41,521 bases of DNA from an uncultured Rhodospirillales bacterium. GTDB taxonomy: Bacteria; Pseudomonadota; Alphaproteobacteria; Acetobacterales; Acetobacteraceae. Location of the stretch: contig CAIPLM010000238.1 of assembly GCA_903865895.1 (NCBI GenBank), positions 1 through 41,521 on the forward strand, given 5' to 3'. Position numbers and translations under genes: made by a program. The notes beneath the pieces were generated by a model. It searched no databases. It saw nothing but the letters and a program-made list of their open reading frames with translations, and was not told the DNA's origin. This document shows positions 16,553-24,552 of the stretch, piece after piece. Position 1 is the stretch's first letter; each line of letters begins with the position of its first letter.

Positions 16553-17508
16553 TAGAAGATCCCAACATACTGCTTGGTTTGCTGGTCGGTGGCATGGTAC
16601 TGCTGCTGATGGCGGCAATAGTGCTGTTGGTGCGAGAATATGCCTCCGACCGTTTGGAACGGCGTGTGCTAGCCACCGTTGGTGTGGAAGCGGTGACGCG
16701 CAGTGGGAGCGCGGCCCCCTTTGGTGCGTTCGGACGGCTGCTGCAAGGAATCGGCGCGCGGATCCGTAGCAAATCCAGCCTCTATTCGGAGGATGATTTG
16801 CTCGCGTTGGAGACCATGGTTGCCGCCTCCGGCCTCAACCCCAATCGCGTTCTCCCGATGGTGCTCGGCGCCAAAATGCTCCTAACGTTCCTCGTTCCAA
16901 GCATCGCGGTGCTGTATGGGTTGGTGGCGCGGCTTACAGGCATGCAGTTCCTGCTGCTTGTCAGCCTTACCCTGCCGATCGGGTTGCTAGGGCCGGACTG
17001 GATCTTGCACTTTGTCCGAAAGCCATATGTTGCCGCCCTGCGCCGTGGCCTGCCAGATGCGCTGGATCTGCTGGTGATCTGCACCGAGTCGGGCATGGGG
17101 CTCGAACTCGCCCTGGAGCAGGTTGCGCGCGAAATCGCCGTATCCAATAAGGCGATCTCGGTCGCATTGACTAAACTGCTCGACGAACTCCGCGTGCTAC
17201 CTGATCGCCGGGATGCCTTTGACAATTTCGGCCGGCGATCGGGTATTGACGGGTTTCGCCGCCTGGCCGCGATGCTCGGGCAGACGTTGCAGTATGGCAC
17301 TCCAGTAGCTGAAGCCTTGCGCTCCGTAGCCGCGGATTTGAGACGTGACCGTATGGTCCAACTCGAAGCCAAATGTACCAAGTTGCCGGCGCTGCTGGTG
17401 CTGCCGCTGATCGTCTTCATCATGCCTGCTCTATTTGTGGTTCTCGCGGCGAGCCCGATCTTGCGCGTGCTCGATACGCTCCGTTTGATGGCGCATGGTC
17501 ATCACTAA
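16549..17508 (+). CDS. tadC: Inner-membrane platform protein TadC
   Basis: A 319-residue T2SSF protein, second platform subunit. Visible signs are LRRGLPDALDLLVICTESGMGLELALEQVAREI split over the F-domain start, then TLQYGTPVAEALRSVAADLRRDRM, and a C-terminal pair of hydrophobic segments. The start overlaps the tadB stop by ATGA (16549-16552). The possible early start of the next gene overlaps its end. Confidence 0.93.
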   Translation: MIEDPNILLGLLVGGMVLLLMAAIVLLVREYASDRLERRVLATVGVEAVTRSGSAAPFGAFGRLLQGIGARIRSKSSLYSEDDLLALETMVAASGLNPNRVLPMVLGAKMLLTFLVPSIAVLYGLVARLTGMQFLLLVSLTLPIGLLGPDWILHFVRKPYVAALRRGLPDALDLLVICTESGMGLELALEQVAREIAVSNKAISVALTKLLDELRVLPDRRDAFDNFGRRSGIDGFRRLAAMLGQTLQYGTPVAEALRSVAADLRRDRMVQLEAKCTKLPALLVLPLIVFIMPALFVVLAASPILRVLDTLRLMAHGHH

Positions 17509-17542
17509 ACGTTCATCTGCTCTTTTCGATGTGTTGTTCGGA

Positions 17543-18292
17543 ATGAGGGCGCCTATCCACGCGGCGTGCCTGAGTCTTTCGTTAGCCGCCTGCAGCGGCG
17601 GTAGCGGTACTTCCACTGAACTCAACGCCGAATCCCGCCTGCGCGTAGCCGAGGCGGCGGAACGGTCGGGTGACAAGGATACCGCAGTGTCCATGTATAC
17701 CGCGGCGGCGGAGAGTGGGCCGGAGGATGCCTCGGTGCAGGTACGCGCCGCCAACGGGCTTGCGCGGAGCGGGCGATGGAACCAAGCGCGCGACCTGCTG
17801 CTGATGCGGCTGAAACAGCGCCCAAAGGACCCGGACCTGCTGCGTGCTTTGGCCTCGATTTATGTCATGGTGGGTCAAACGCGCGTTGCCATCGCGCGAT
17901 TTGACGATGTCCTCGCGACATTGCCGGCCGATGTGAATGCGCTGACCGACAAGGCTGTGGCGCTCGATATGCAATCCCGCCATTCCGAGGCGCAGCTCCT
18001 TTATCGTCGGGCCCTGGCGATCGCGCCGGAGGACCCGGCTGTCAGCAATAATTTGGCGCTCTCTTTGCTAATGGATGGGCGTTTGCTGGAGGCGCGAGAG
18101 GTCCTGATGCCATTCATTGATGCCGATGATGTGCCCGAACGTTTGAAGATCAACCTCGGCATCATCATGGCAGCCAATGGCGAGATGGATGCGGCGCGTC
18201 TTCTCCTCAACGGCCATATCGGGGATGCTGAGTTGGTGGCACTCACCCGTGCGGCTGCGCGTGGCCGACCCCCGCCAACGCAGTTGCCATAA
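17543..18292 (+). CDS. tadD: TadD-like TPR lipoprotein
   Basis: The ATG at 17543 gives 249 residues beginning with a lipoprotein signal (MRAPIHAACLSLSLAAC, lipobox LAAC). A start at 17495 would overlap tadC and add 16 residues before the signal. TPR helices follow ([64 protein letters not shown]). TadD is needed for secretin stability and pilus export. It is the last gene of the plus-strand operon and is followed by the terminator at 18310. Confidence 0.88.
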   Translation: MRAPIHAACLSLSLAACSGGSGTSTELNAESRLRVAEAAERSGDKDTAVSMYTAAAESGPEDASVQVRAANGLARSGRWNQARDLLLMRLKQRPKDPDLLRALASIYVMVGQTRVAIARFDDVLATLPADVNALTDKAVALDMQSRHSEAQLLYRRALAIAPEDPAVSNNLALSLLMDGRLLEAREVLMPFIDADDVPERLKINLGIIMAANGEMDAARLLLNGHIGDAELVALTRAAARGRPPPTQLP

Positions 18293-18309
18293 CCGCCTCC
18301 CCGAGATGC

Positions 18310-18344
18310 AAAATCCCTTGGCCGCGCGGCGACCAAGGGATTTT
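18310..18344. terminator. Strong bidirectional rho-independent terminator
   Basis: A perfect 12-bp inverted repeat, AAAATCCCTTGG at 18310-18321 and CCAAGGGATTTT at 18333-18344, encloses an 11-base GC-rich loop. The A-run on one side and the T-run on the other make it work in both directions. It sits between the end of tadD (18292) and the end of the convergent PEP-CTERM gene (18394). Confidence 0.88.
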
Positions 18345-18393
18345 CGTAAACCATCGAGACGCAATGCAGCTAAAGGCTGCTACCGGTTTTCCG

Positions 18394-19050
18394 TCAGGCT
18401 CGGCGGCGGCGGGCTCCCATTAGCCCAATCACGGCCGTGCCGAACAATGCAAGGCTTGCCGGCTCAGGCAGTGGGATGTTGTCGAACCCCTGTATAGACA
18501 CGTTCAGGTCCGCTTCGACGCTGTAGTTTGCGAGCACCGGGACATTGGTAAAGCCATTGCCACTGAACGTGGTACCAGATTTTTGTTGGACCAGATTGAT
18601 AATCGACAGCGTATGGAACCCGGTGGTCAACGTTACATCGGCCGAAGCCGTAACGCCCGTATTTTGATGCGCGATAGGGGTGTCGGCCGTGTAGAGAAAG
18701 CTATTGGTGTAATCAACGTTATCGATAAGAACACGATAGCTGGCGACCGGATCAATTCCGAACTGCACCGGGTTCTTCTCGTAAATGAAGATCTGCCGCT
18801 CAGCCAAGGTGTTTGCCGGGTTGACAAGGCAGAATGGGATTGCGTTGTTAGACACGAAGCCGCCCACACCGCTGTGGTCCGTCGGATCAACAAAAATTGC
18901 GGCACCCGAGCCATTGACCAACTGCCCGGAGAGTCCCGCAGTCTTGTACAACGTGCCGCCCGGAAGGTCGCCACCTGCATCACAGGTAAATGCCTGAGCC
19001 TGACCCACCCCGATGGCGGCAAACACGGCCGCGAGAAGAACGCGCTTCAT
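18394..19050 (-). CDS. PEP-CTERM sorting domain protein
   Basis: A 218-residue secreted protein. The ATG at 19050 has GAGGG eight bases before it and starts a signal peptide MKRVLLAAVFAAIGVGQAQA. An upstream in-frame start at 19098 would add 16 residues before it. The mature part has no domain I recognise. The C-terminus is a textbook PEP-CTERM tail: PEPASLALFGTAVIGLMG followed by ARRRRA. Such tails direct proteins to exosortase (EpsH) for anchoring or release at the surface and usually accompany exopolysaccharide production. No exosortase gene is in this window. Codon use is less GC-rich than in neighbouring transporter genes. A TTGACA box lies upstream on the minus strand (complement of 19093-19098), but I see no good -10. 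Confidence 0.88.
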   Translation of the reverse strand: MKRVLLAAVFAAIGVGQAQAFTCDAGGDLPGGTLYKTAGLSGQLVNGSGAAIFVDPTDHSGVGGFVSNNAIPFCLVNPANTLAERQIFIYEKNPVQFGIDPVASYRVLIDNVDYTNSFLYTADTPIAHQNTGVTASADVTLTTGFHTLSIINLVQQKSGTTFSGNGFTNVPVLANYSVEADLNVSIQGFDNIPLPEPASLALFGTAVIGLMGARRRRA

Positions 19051-19409
19051 ATGGTTGACCCTCGAACCAGCACACTCGATATTGTTCACGTTTGTCAATC
19101 AGACCTTCGCGACCACCGATTGGCTGAAATTAACGTTATGGCCGGCGCTTTGCAACGGAATTCGACAATCCGACTCAAAAATATGTCAATTTCAAACAAA
19201 TCATCTCAAAAATGATCCACGCGTCCGCGAAGAAGGTGTTTTGATGATCGCCCGGAAGGCGACCAACGGCGTGGACCGAACGCAAAAGTCGCCGCTAAAC
19301 GCTCCATTAACAAGCTCTTCCGCTTAATGCCGCCACGCACCGCAGTTGGTGTGTGACCATCTGGGCATCAGGCTCGGGCGGTCAGGTAGAATTCGGGAAG
19401 GCGGATGGA
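19051..19409. other. Intergenic stretch without a convincing gene
   Basis: About 360 bases between the divergent PEP-CTERM gene and the membrane protein gene. The part at 19081-19245 is AT-rich. A small stem TCGCC/GGCGA (19248-19262) is present. Short open frames exist (for example 27 codons from 19243), but none shows coding character. It probably holds promoters for both flanking genes. Confidence 0.5.
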
Positions 19410-19895
19410 ATGGCGCGGCTGGCGTGGAGTCCTGTTTGGCTGGTGACATTCGTGTATGCGTTCACTGTTGCCGTGTTGGCTGCGCGGCCTGTTCAGGATG
19501 GCTTGCGCAGCCTGGCGGCAGCGGTGGGGGCACTACTGGCATATGTCGTAGTGATGCTCGGCGTTGTCCTCCTGGTCCGGCCTGGTGGGGATAATGCGGC
19601 ACTCATCTATGCCGCGAGCATGGCGGTTAGTATGATGGTGGCAACCTCGATCGCGGCGATCGTGTTACCGGCAAGGCTTCGCGATTGCGGTATGGTTGCC
19701 TGCGTGGCGTTCGGCCTTGCCTACCCGACCTACCTCGCTTATTCGAGCGACTCGGCGGCGCCGGTGCAAGTCATGCTTTCGCTTTATCTCTCGGGAACCG
19801 CGATCGGCGGGCTTGTAGCGGTCGTCCGAGCCGGGGGGCTTGGAACCTTGGCAGCACGGGCATTGCTGCTCGGACCTCAGCGCTACGCGTCCTGA
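19410..19895 (+). CDS. Hypothetical polytopic membrane protein
   Basis: About 161 residues from the ATG at 19410, which has GGAAGG eight bases upstream; a GTG at 19353 would give 180. About five hydrophobic segments are seen (near LVTFVYAFTVAVLAA, AVGALLAYVVVMLGVVLLV, AALIYAASMAVSMMVATSIAAIVL, VACVAFGLAYPTYLAY and VMLSLYLSGTAIGGLVAVV). I do not recognise a family. It converges on the sugar-epimerase gene, ending 8 bases before that gene's stop. Function is unknown. Confidence 0.65.
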   Translation: MARLAWSPVWLVTFVYAFTVAVLAARPVQDGLRSLAAAVGALLAYVVVMLGVVLLVRPGGDNAALIYAASMAVSMMVATSIAAIVLPARLRDCGMVACVAFGLAYPTYLAYSSDSAAPVQVMLSLYLSGTAIGGLVAVVRAGGLGTLAARALLLGPQRYAS

Positions 19896-19903
19896 TCGAG
19901 TGA

Positions 19904-20428
19904 TCACAATTGGGGCCATGTCAGGTCGCGCTCTGCGATAACGGCGGGGTTGGCGGGCCAATCGAGTCGGAGTGCCGGATCGTCATACCGCGCGCCGCGG
20001 CCTGCGGAGGGCGCATGTTGTGAGTCGATAAGGTAGATCACCTCCGCGGCGTCGGTAAGGGTGAGAAAGCCGTGCGCACAGCCGGGCGGGATCAGGACCG
20101 CCGTCTGTTCTGTCGCGTCCAGTTCGATGGCGACGCTGTGGTGACGGGTCGGCGACTTGGCCCGCATATCCACCGTTACATCAAACACACGCCCTGCCGT
20201 AGCACGGACCAGCTTGGTCTCCCCATGGGGAGACGCCTGCCAGTGCAGACCGCGCATTGTGTGCCGGGTGTGATTGCGTGAGGAGCTGATCTGCGTCGGC
20301 AGGAACGGGTAGCCCGCCTTGGTAAATTGCTCGACGCACCACAGACGAGCAAAATCGCCTCGCGGATCCGCATGAGGTGTGGGGCGAATGACGACAACGC
20401 CGGGAATGAGGGTTGGCTCAAAAATCAT
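19904..20428 (-). CDS. RmlC-family dTDP-4-dehydrorhamnose 3,5-epimerase-like protein
   Basis: A 174-residue cupin epimerase. The catalytic base H62 lies in TMRGLHWQ, with K72, PPGCAHGFLTL, the likely catalytic acid Y132 in EVIYLID, and the late DDPALRLDWP and ERDLTW segments. RmlC enzymes epimerise C3 and/or C5 of nucleotide 4-keto-6-deoxy sugars. Here the two upstream genes make it likely to act on a CDP-linked, possibly C-methylated keto sugar rather than on dTDP-rhamnose. Its start overlaps the methyltransferase stop by ATGA (20425-20428), so it is the last gene of the sugar operon. Confidence 0.88.
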   Translation of the reverse strand: MIFEPTLIPGVVVIRPTPHADPRGDFARLWCVEQFTKAGYPFLPTQISSSRNHTRHTMRGLHWQASPHGETKLVRATAGRVFDVTVDMRAKSPTRHHSVAIELDATEQTAVLIPPGCAHGFLTLTDAAEVIYLIDSQHAPSAGRGARYDDPALRLDWPANPAVIAERDLTWPQL

Positions 20429-21639
20429 GCCACTTGCCGCAATTCTGGAATTGCCGTCGTCAGCCGCGTGCCGTGCGACGCCAAGGGGGCGAGCTCATCG
20501 GCGATTTCTGCGGCAATATTCCAGGGCAGGATCATCACTTCGTCGGGTGCGAAGGCCAGGAGTTCCTGCGGCGATACGATGGGTATATGACTGCCGGGAA
20601 GAAGGCGACCCTGCTTTGCTGGGTTGCGGTCGGCGACCATCGCAATTTCCGCAGCGGTAATGCCGGCGGCATTGAGCAGTGTATTGCCCTTGGCGGCGGC
20701 TCCATAGGCCGCAATGCGGCGGCTTCCGCGGTTATGCAGGTGATGACGTAAGGCACCAAGCGCGGCGCCAACCCGCGTGCTGAAGCCGTCATATCCCTCC
20801 GGCCGATCCAGCCGGGCCTCTCGTTCGGCGCGCCGCACCGCATCTCGCTCCCCATTTTCGCCGGCGGGCGACGCGCAAGCGGTCACGCGCAGGCTGCCGC
20901 CATGGGTGGAAAGGCAGTCAACGCGTGCGACATGAAGGCCATGTACCGCGAGAACCCGTTCCATCGTGTGAAGTGACCAGTAAAAATAGTGCTCGTGATA
21001 AATTGTATCGAAATGTAGGTATTGTATAAGTTTGAGTAGGTGCGGAACTTCGATCGATATAACGCCCCGTGGGCCAGCGAGCATTGCCAGTCCTGCAACA
21101 AAATCATTCACATCTGGTACATGGGCCAATACGTTATTGGCGATCACCAGGTCCGCATGGCCGTGACGGGCCAGCAGCTGGCTGGCCGTCGCTCGACCGA
21201 AGAAGGCGATCTCGGTGGGGATGCCGGCGGCAATCGCGGTCTTGGCAACGTTGGCTGCGGGTTCCACGCCCAGGCACGCGATGCCGACTGCACGGAAGTT
21301 CCGAAGCAGGTATCCGTCGTTGGACGCGATTTCGGTGACGAAGCTGTCGGACCCAAGCCCAAACCGCTGGATCGCCTGCTCGGCGAAGGCTGCGGCGTGG
21401 CGCAGCCAGGTGGAGGAGAAGGAGGAGAAATAGGCGTAGTCAGAGAAGATGCCCGCCGCATCGGCGCTGTGGGTGAGTTGCACCAGATGGCAGGCCTCGC
21501 ATGCCATGGCGTTGAGCGGAAAGCGCGGCTCTGGGCCGGCGTGGTCATGGGGCAGGTAGGAATTGGCGAGCGGCATTGCCCCGAGGTCGCAGAACGGAAT
21601 CGTCAACGCTCCACCACAGAAACGGCAGGTAACCATCAT
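20425..21639 (-). CDS. SAM-dependent sugar C-methyltransferase (NovU/TylC3 type)
   Basis: A 404-residue three-domain methyltransferase. The N-terminal zinc site is C5xxC8 with C47xxC50, the SAM-binding core holds TEIASNDGYLL (from about residue 102) and GVEPAAN, and the hallmark DTIYHEHYFYWS lies at about residues 211-222. The C-terminal domain (Methyltransf_14) contains AAYGAAAKGNTLLNAAG. Relatives methylate C3 of nucleotide 4-keto-deoxy sugars. The gene overlaps both neighbours by 4 bases and acts between the dehydratase and the epimerase. The expected product is a 3-C-methyl-6-deoxyhexose precursor, which is inference. Confidence 0.88.
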   Translation of the reverse strand: MMVTCRFCGGALTIPFCDLGAMPLANSYLPHDHAGPEPRFPLNAMACEACHLVQLTHSADAAGIFSDYAYFSSFSSTWLRHAAAFAEQAIQRFGLGSDSFVTEIASNDGYLLRNFRAVGIACLGVEPAANVAKTAIAAGIPTEIAFFGRATASQLLARHGHADLVIANNVLAHVPDVNDFVAGLAMLAGPRGVISIEVPHLLKLIQYLHFDTIYHEHYFYWSLHTMERVLAVHGLHVARVDCLSTHGGSLRVTACASPAGENGERDAVRRAEREARLDRPEGYDGFSTRVGAALGALRHHLHNRGSRRIAAYGAAAKGNTLLNAAGITAAEIAMVADRNPAKQGRLLPGSHIPIVSPQELLAFAPDEVMILPWNIAAEIADELAPLASHGTRLTTAIPELRQVA

Positions 21640-22694
21640 GCGTAGGCCGGCGCCACGGCCGCCTCCTCGATATCAGCCACCGAGCGACGCAGCATGTCCT
21701 CGCCGCGATGCCATGACGCATACCATCCCGTCACGGCGGCGATGGCCTCGGCCTGATTAAGGCGCGGGCGCCACCCCAACGTCCGCTCGGCCAACGTGGC
21801 GTCGAGCGACAGGCTAGAGGCCTCTGCGAGGGCGGCAACGGGCTGCCACGGCAGTTGCCGTCCAGCCGCGGCGCCGAAAGCCTCGATCATCGCGCGGACG
21901 CTCAGCGAGCCCGACCCGGGCGGAGCGAAATTCAGCGCCGGCGGGGCGGCCGGGTGGATAGCAAGATGTTCGGCTTGCAGGAGGTAGCCGCGCAGCACAT
22001 CAAGCACATGCTGCCAGGGCCTAGTGGCGTTTGGATAGCGGACAAGTAGCGGCGTGGCGGCGGTCCAGGCCCGCACGAGGTCGGGCACCAGCCGGCCGGC
22101 GGCAAAATCACCGCCACCGATCACGTTCCCGGCGCGGGCCGTGGCGATCCGCGGCAGATCGTTACCATGGCTGGCTCGCCAGGCGGCGACCGCGAGTTCG
22201 GCGGCTGCTTTTGACGCACTGTATGGATCAGTGCCGCCCAGCGGATCATCTTCGCAGAAGCGACGCCCGTTCCCAGAGTTGCGGTACACTTTGTCCGTGG
22301 TGACGATGAGTGCGGCCGCGATGCCGCGCTGGCCGCGCAGCGCCTCGAGGAGGTGGATGGTGCCCGTAACGTTGGTGGCAAAGGTGCCGGCCGGGTCGGC
22401 ATAGCCCGCAGGAACCAGCGCCTGCGCGGCCAGATGCAGGACGATCGACGGCCGGGCGGCCGCCATAACTGCAGCGAGTAGGCCCGGAACCGTGATGTCG
22501 TGGCGGCGGTCATCGAGGCGGCAGCCGGGGGCGAGCACGGGAAACAGGGCCGGCCCCCCAGGCGGATCCAGGGCAATGCCGGTAACCGCCGCCCCAAGGC
22601 GGCTGAGAATGAGTGCGAGCCAGGCGCCCTTGAAGCCGGTATGGCCGGTCAACAGGACGCGCCGGCCGCGCCAGAATGCGGGGTCAGGCGACAT
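21636..22694 (-). CDS. rfbG: CDP-glucose 4,6-dehydratase (RfbG type)
   Basis: A 352-residue extended SDR enzyme. It begins with a Rossmann motif LLTGHTGFKGAWLALIL (GxTGFxG), has HLAAQALV, the TTDKVYRN segment, and the YSASK catalytic pair in GGTDPYSASKAAAEL. GHTGFKGAWL is characteristic of CDP-glucose rather than dTDP-glucose dehydratases. It makes CDP-4-keto-6-deoxyglucose. An AAAGGA ribosome site precedes the ATG. It is first in the minus-strand sugar operon. No glucose-1-phosphate cytidylyltransferase (rfbF) is present in the window, so CDP-glucose must be made elsewhere. Confidence 0.88.
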   Translation of the reverse strand: MSPDPAFWRGRRVLLTGHTGFKGAWLALILSRLGAAVTGIALDPPGGPALFPVLAPGCRLDDRRHDITVPGLLAAVMAAARPSIVLHLAAQALVPAGYADPAGTFATNVTGTIHLLEALRGQRGIAAALIVTTDKVYRNSGNGRRFCEDDPLGGTDPYSASKAAAELAVAAWRASHGNDLPRIATARAGNVIGGGDFAAGRLVPDLVRAWTAATPLLVRYPNATRPWQHVLDVLRGYLLQAEHLAIHPAAPPALNFAPPGSGSLSVRAMIEAFGAAAGRQLPWQPVAALAEASSLSLDATLAERTLGWRPRLNQAEAIAAVTGWYASWHRGEDMLRRSVADIEEAAVAPAYA

Positions 22695-22800
22695 GCGGAG
22701 TTTTTCCTTTGCCTCTCCGCCGGTCTAATCCCCGGAAATGACCAAAAGGTTTACAGTTGCCGCAAATCCGCCAGGAATTCACCCGGTCCCGGAGCAGTTC

Positions 22801-23713
22801 ATGAACGTCAGCTATATCGACTGCTCACCCTTCGTCCGCGCCTTGTTTACGCCAGACCTCGCGGCGGTCGTGCCGGATTTGACGATTCACCTTGAGGACC
22901 CACGCTCGGAGGTTGAGCTGGTCGCGCGGATGGTGGGCGCCGGGGTGGTGCTGAATGGACATACCGCGATGCCGGCCCGCGTGCTGCTGCAGTGCCCGAC
23001 TTTGCGCAGCGTTGTGTTCCTCGGCACCGGGGCGAGCAGCTACATCGATCTTGAGGCGGCGGCGGCCCTTGGGATCGCTGTGCGCACCGTGCCCGGCTAC
23101 GGGGACCGGGCGGTGGCGGAGCATGCGATGGCACTGATGCTGGCCGCCGCGCGGCGCGTCACCGCGATGGACCGGGCAGTGGGAGCCCGAGGACGGCATT
23201 GAGCTCGAGGGCAAGCGCCTCGGCGTGATCGGCACCGGCGGCATTGGCCGCTGCTTCATGCGGCTGGCTACTGGGTTCGGCATGGAGACCATGGCGTGGA
23301 ACCGCTCAGTGCCGGCCGAGCCGCTCCCTGGCCCGTTGCGCCCGCTTGAAGAGGTCCTGGCGACGGCGGACGTGCTCTCCCTCCATTTGGCACTGACGCC
23401 GCAGACCCGCGGATTTCTCGGTGCCGCTCAACTCACCGCGATGAAGCGGGGGGCCATCCTGGTGAACACCGCCCGCGGCGGTCTACTCGACGAGGCCGCG
23501 CTGATCGCCGCGCTTGAGGCTGGCCAGTTGCGCCATGCCGCGCTTGATGTGTTCGATGAGGAGCCGATGCGTCCCGGCCATCCACTGGCACGCCGCCCCG
23601 ATGTCACGCTGACCGCGCATGCCGGCTACAAGACACCGGAGGCGACCCGCCGACTGTTAAGGCTTTCGTTGCAACATGCGGCGCGGGACCGGCTCGCCTA
23701 CGCTGCCGGGTAA
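22801..23713 (+). pseudogene. D-isomer specific 2-hydroxyacid dehydrogenase, frameshifted
   Basis: The ATG at 22801 (GGAG upstream) starts MNVSYIDCSPFVRAL; an in-frame ATG lies at 22738. The first frame reads the substrate-binding part up to the hinge helix (VAEHAMALMLAAARRVTAMDR) and stops at 23200-23202. The remainder, from QWEPEDGIELEG on, is in the next frame. It holds the NAD site VIGTGGIGR, VNTARGGLLDEAAL (Arg), DVFDEEP (Glu) and LTAHAGYKTPE (His), and stops at 23711-23713. The reading frame breaks between about 23175 and 23195, and comparison with family spacing suggests a small deletion of a few codons with loss of frame. All catalytic motifs survive, so the damage looks recent or could be a sequencing error. 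It converges with the broken SDR gene and overlaps it by 16 bases. Confidence 0.82.
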
Positions 23714-24527
23714 TCAGACCGGACCTTACTTAGGTGCGAGATGCCGTAGAAGAACGATGCCGTGACGCCGCCAGCCATCAGGATGTCGCTGCCGGTGATG
23801 AAGCTGTCGTCCGGCCCCATCAGCACGGCGGCGACCGTGGCGACTTCGTCGGGTGTGCCGCTGCGATCGGCGGCCGAGAAGTGGATCATCCGCCGGTAGC
23901 CATCGCCGCGCGGGCCGTTCAACGCGTCGCGCGGCAGCGGGGTCATGATAATGCCGGGGCTGATGGCGTTCACCCGCGCGCCCCGATGGCTCCAGCGCAC
24001 CGACTCGGCCTTCACCCGCAAGGCGTTGCCGCGCTTGGATAGTTGGTAGGCGTGCAGCGAATCGCGCACGTTGGCGGGCCGGACCTGGGGGAGCGCAAGT
24101 ATTGCGTCGGCCGGCGTGGTTGCCCGCGCGGCATCCTGCTCGGCGGTCAATGCGGGCAGGCGGTGGCCGGACATCGAGGCGATGAAGACGGCCGACCCGC
24201 GGGGGCGACCGTCTCGCCGAACAGATTCAGCAACAGCGCCGTGCCGTAGAGGTCGACCGCGAGGATCACCTCCGGCGGTGCCTGGCTGGGCGACACGCCG
24301 GCGGCTTGGATGACGCCGCTGATGGCGCCGAGGCCCGATGCGATTTGTACCAGCGCGGTCACTAAGCCGCCGGAGGCCACGTCCACCGTGCTGGTGCTGA
24401 CCTCCAATCCCGCGTCGGCGACTGCCTAGCGGAAATCCGCGAGCAGCACTTGCTTCCCAGCGCCCATCCGCCGAGCGATGGCCAAGCTGATCGATCCCGG
24501 CCCGACCACGACGATGACGTTTCTCAT
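23698..24527 (-). pseudogene. Short-chain dehydrogenase/reductase (SDR), broken by a stop and a frameshift
   Basis: The ATG at 24527 begins MRNVIVVVGPGSISLAIARR, the SDR dinucleotide-binding motif. An in-frame TAG at 24426-24428 follows DFR after 33 codons. The frame then continues through STVDVASGG and NLFGETVAPAG until about 24199-24203, where one base appears missing: the next frame carries on as AVFIASMSGH. The rest keeps the catalytic YQLSK, VNAISPGIIMTPL and SDILMAGGVTASF. Two separate lesions make sequencing error less likely than true decay. The ArsC-like gene lies 25 bases upstream on the same strand. Confidence 0.82.
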
Positions 24528-24552
24528 GGAGTTTCCTGCGCGTGCCGCCGTA

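Noticed and set aside
19243-19326. Small open frame of 27 codons (MIARKATNG...) in the gap before the membrane protein gene
   Set aside because: It has an AAGG-like stretch upstream, but no family, hydrophobic segment or clear coding bias supports it.
19904-20428. Apparent loss of the catalytic tyrosine in the RmlC-like epimerase (SQHAP where many relatives have a Tyr pair)
   Set aside because: Alignment by spacing from the catalytic H62 places the catalytic tyrosine at Y132 (EVIYLID), which is present. Only a secondary aromatic near residue 138 differs.
23170-23230. Programmed frameshift in the 2-hydroxyacid dehydrogenase gene
   Set aside because: No slippery sequence or downstream structure is evident and the family does not use recoding. 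The neighbouring SDR gene is also broken, so decay is simpler.
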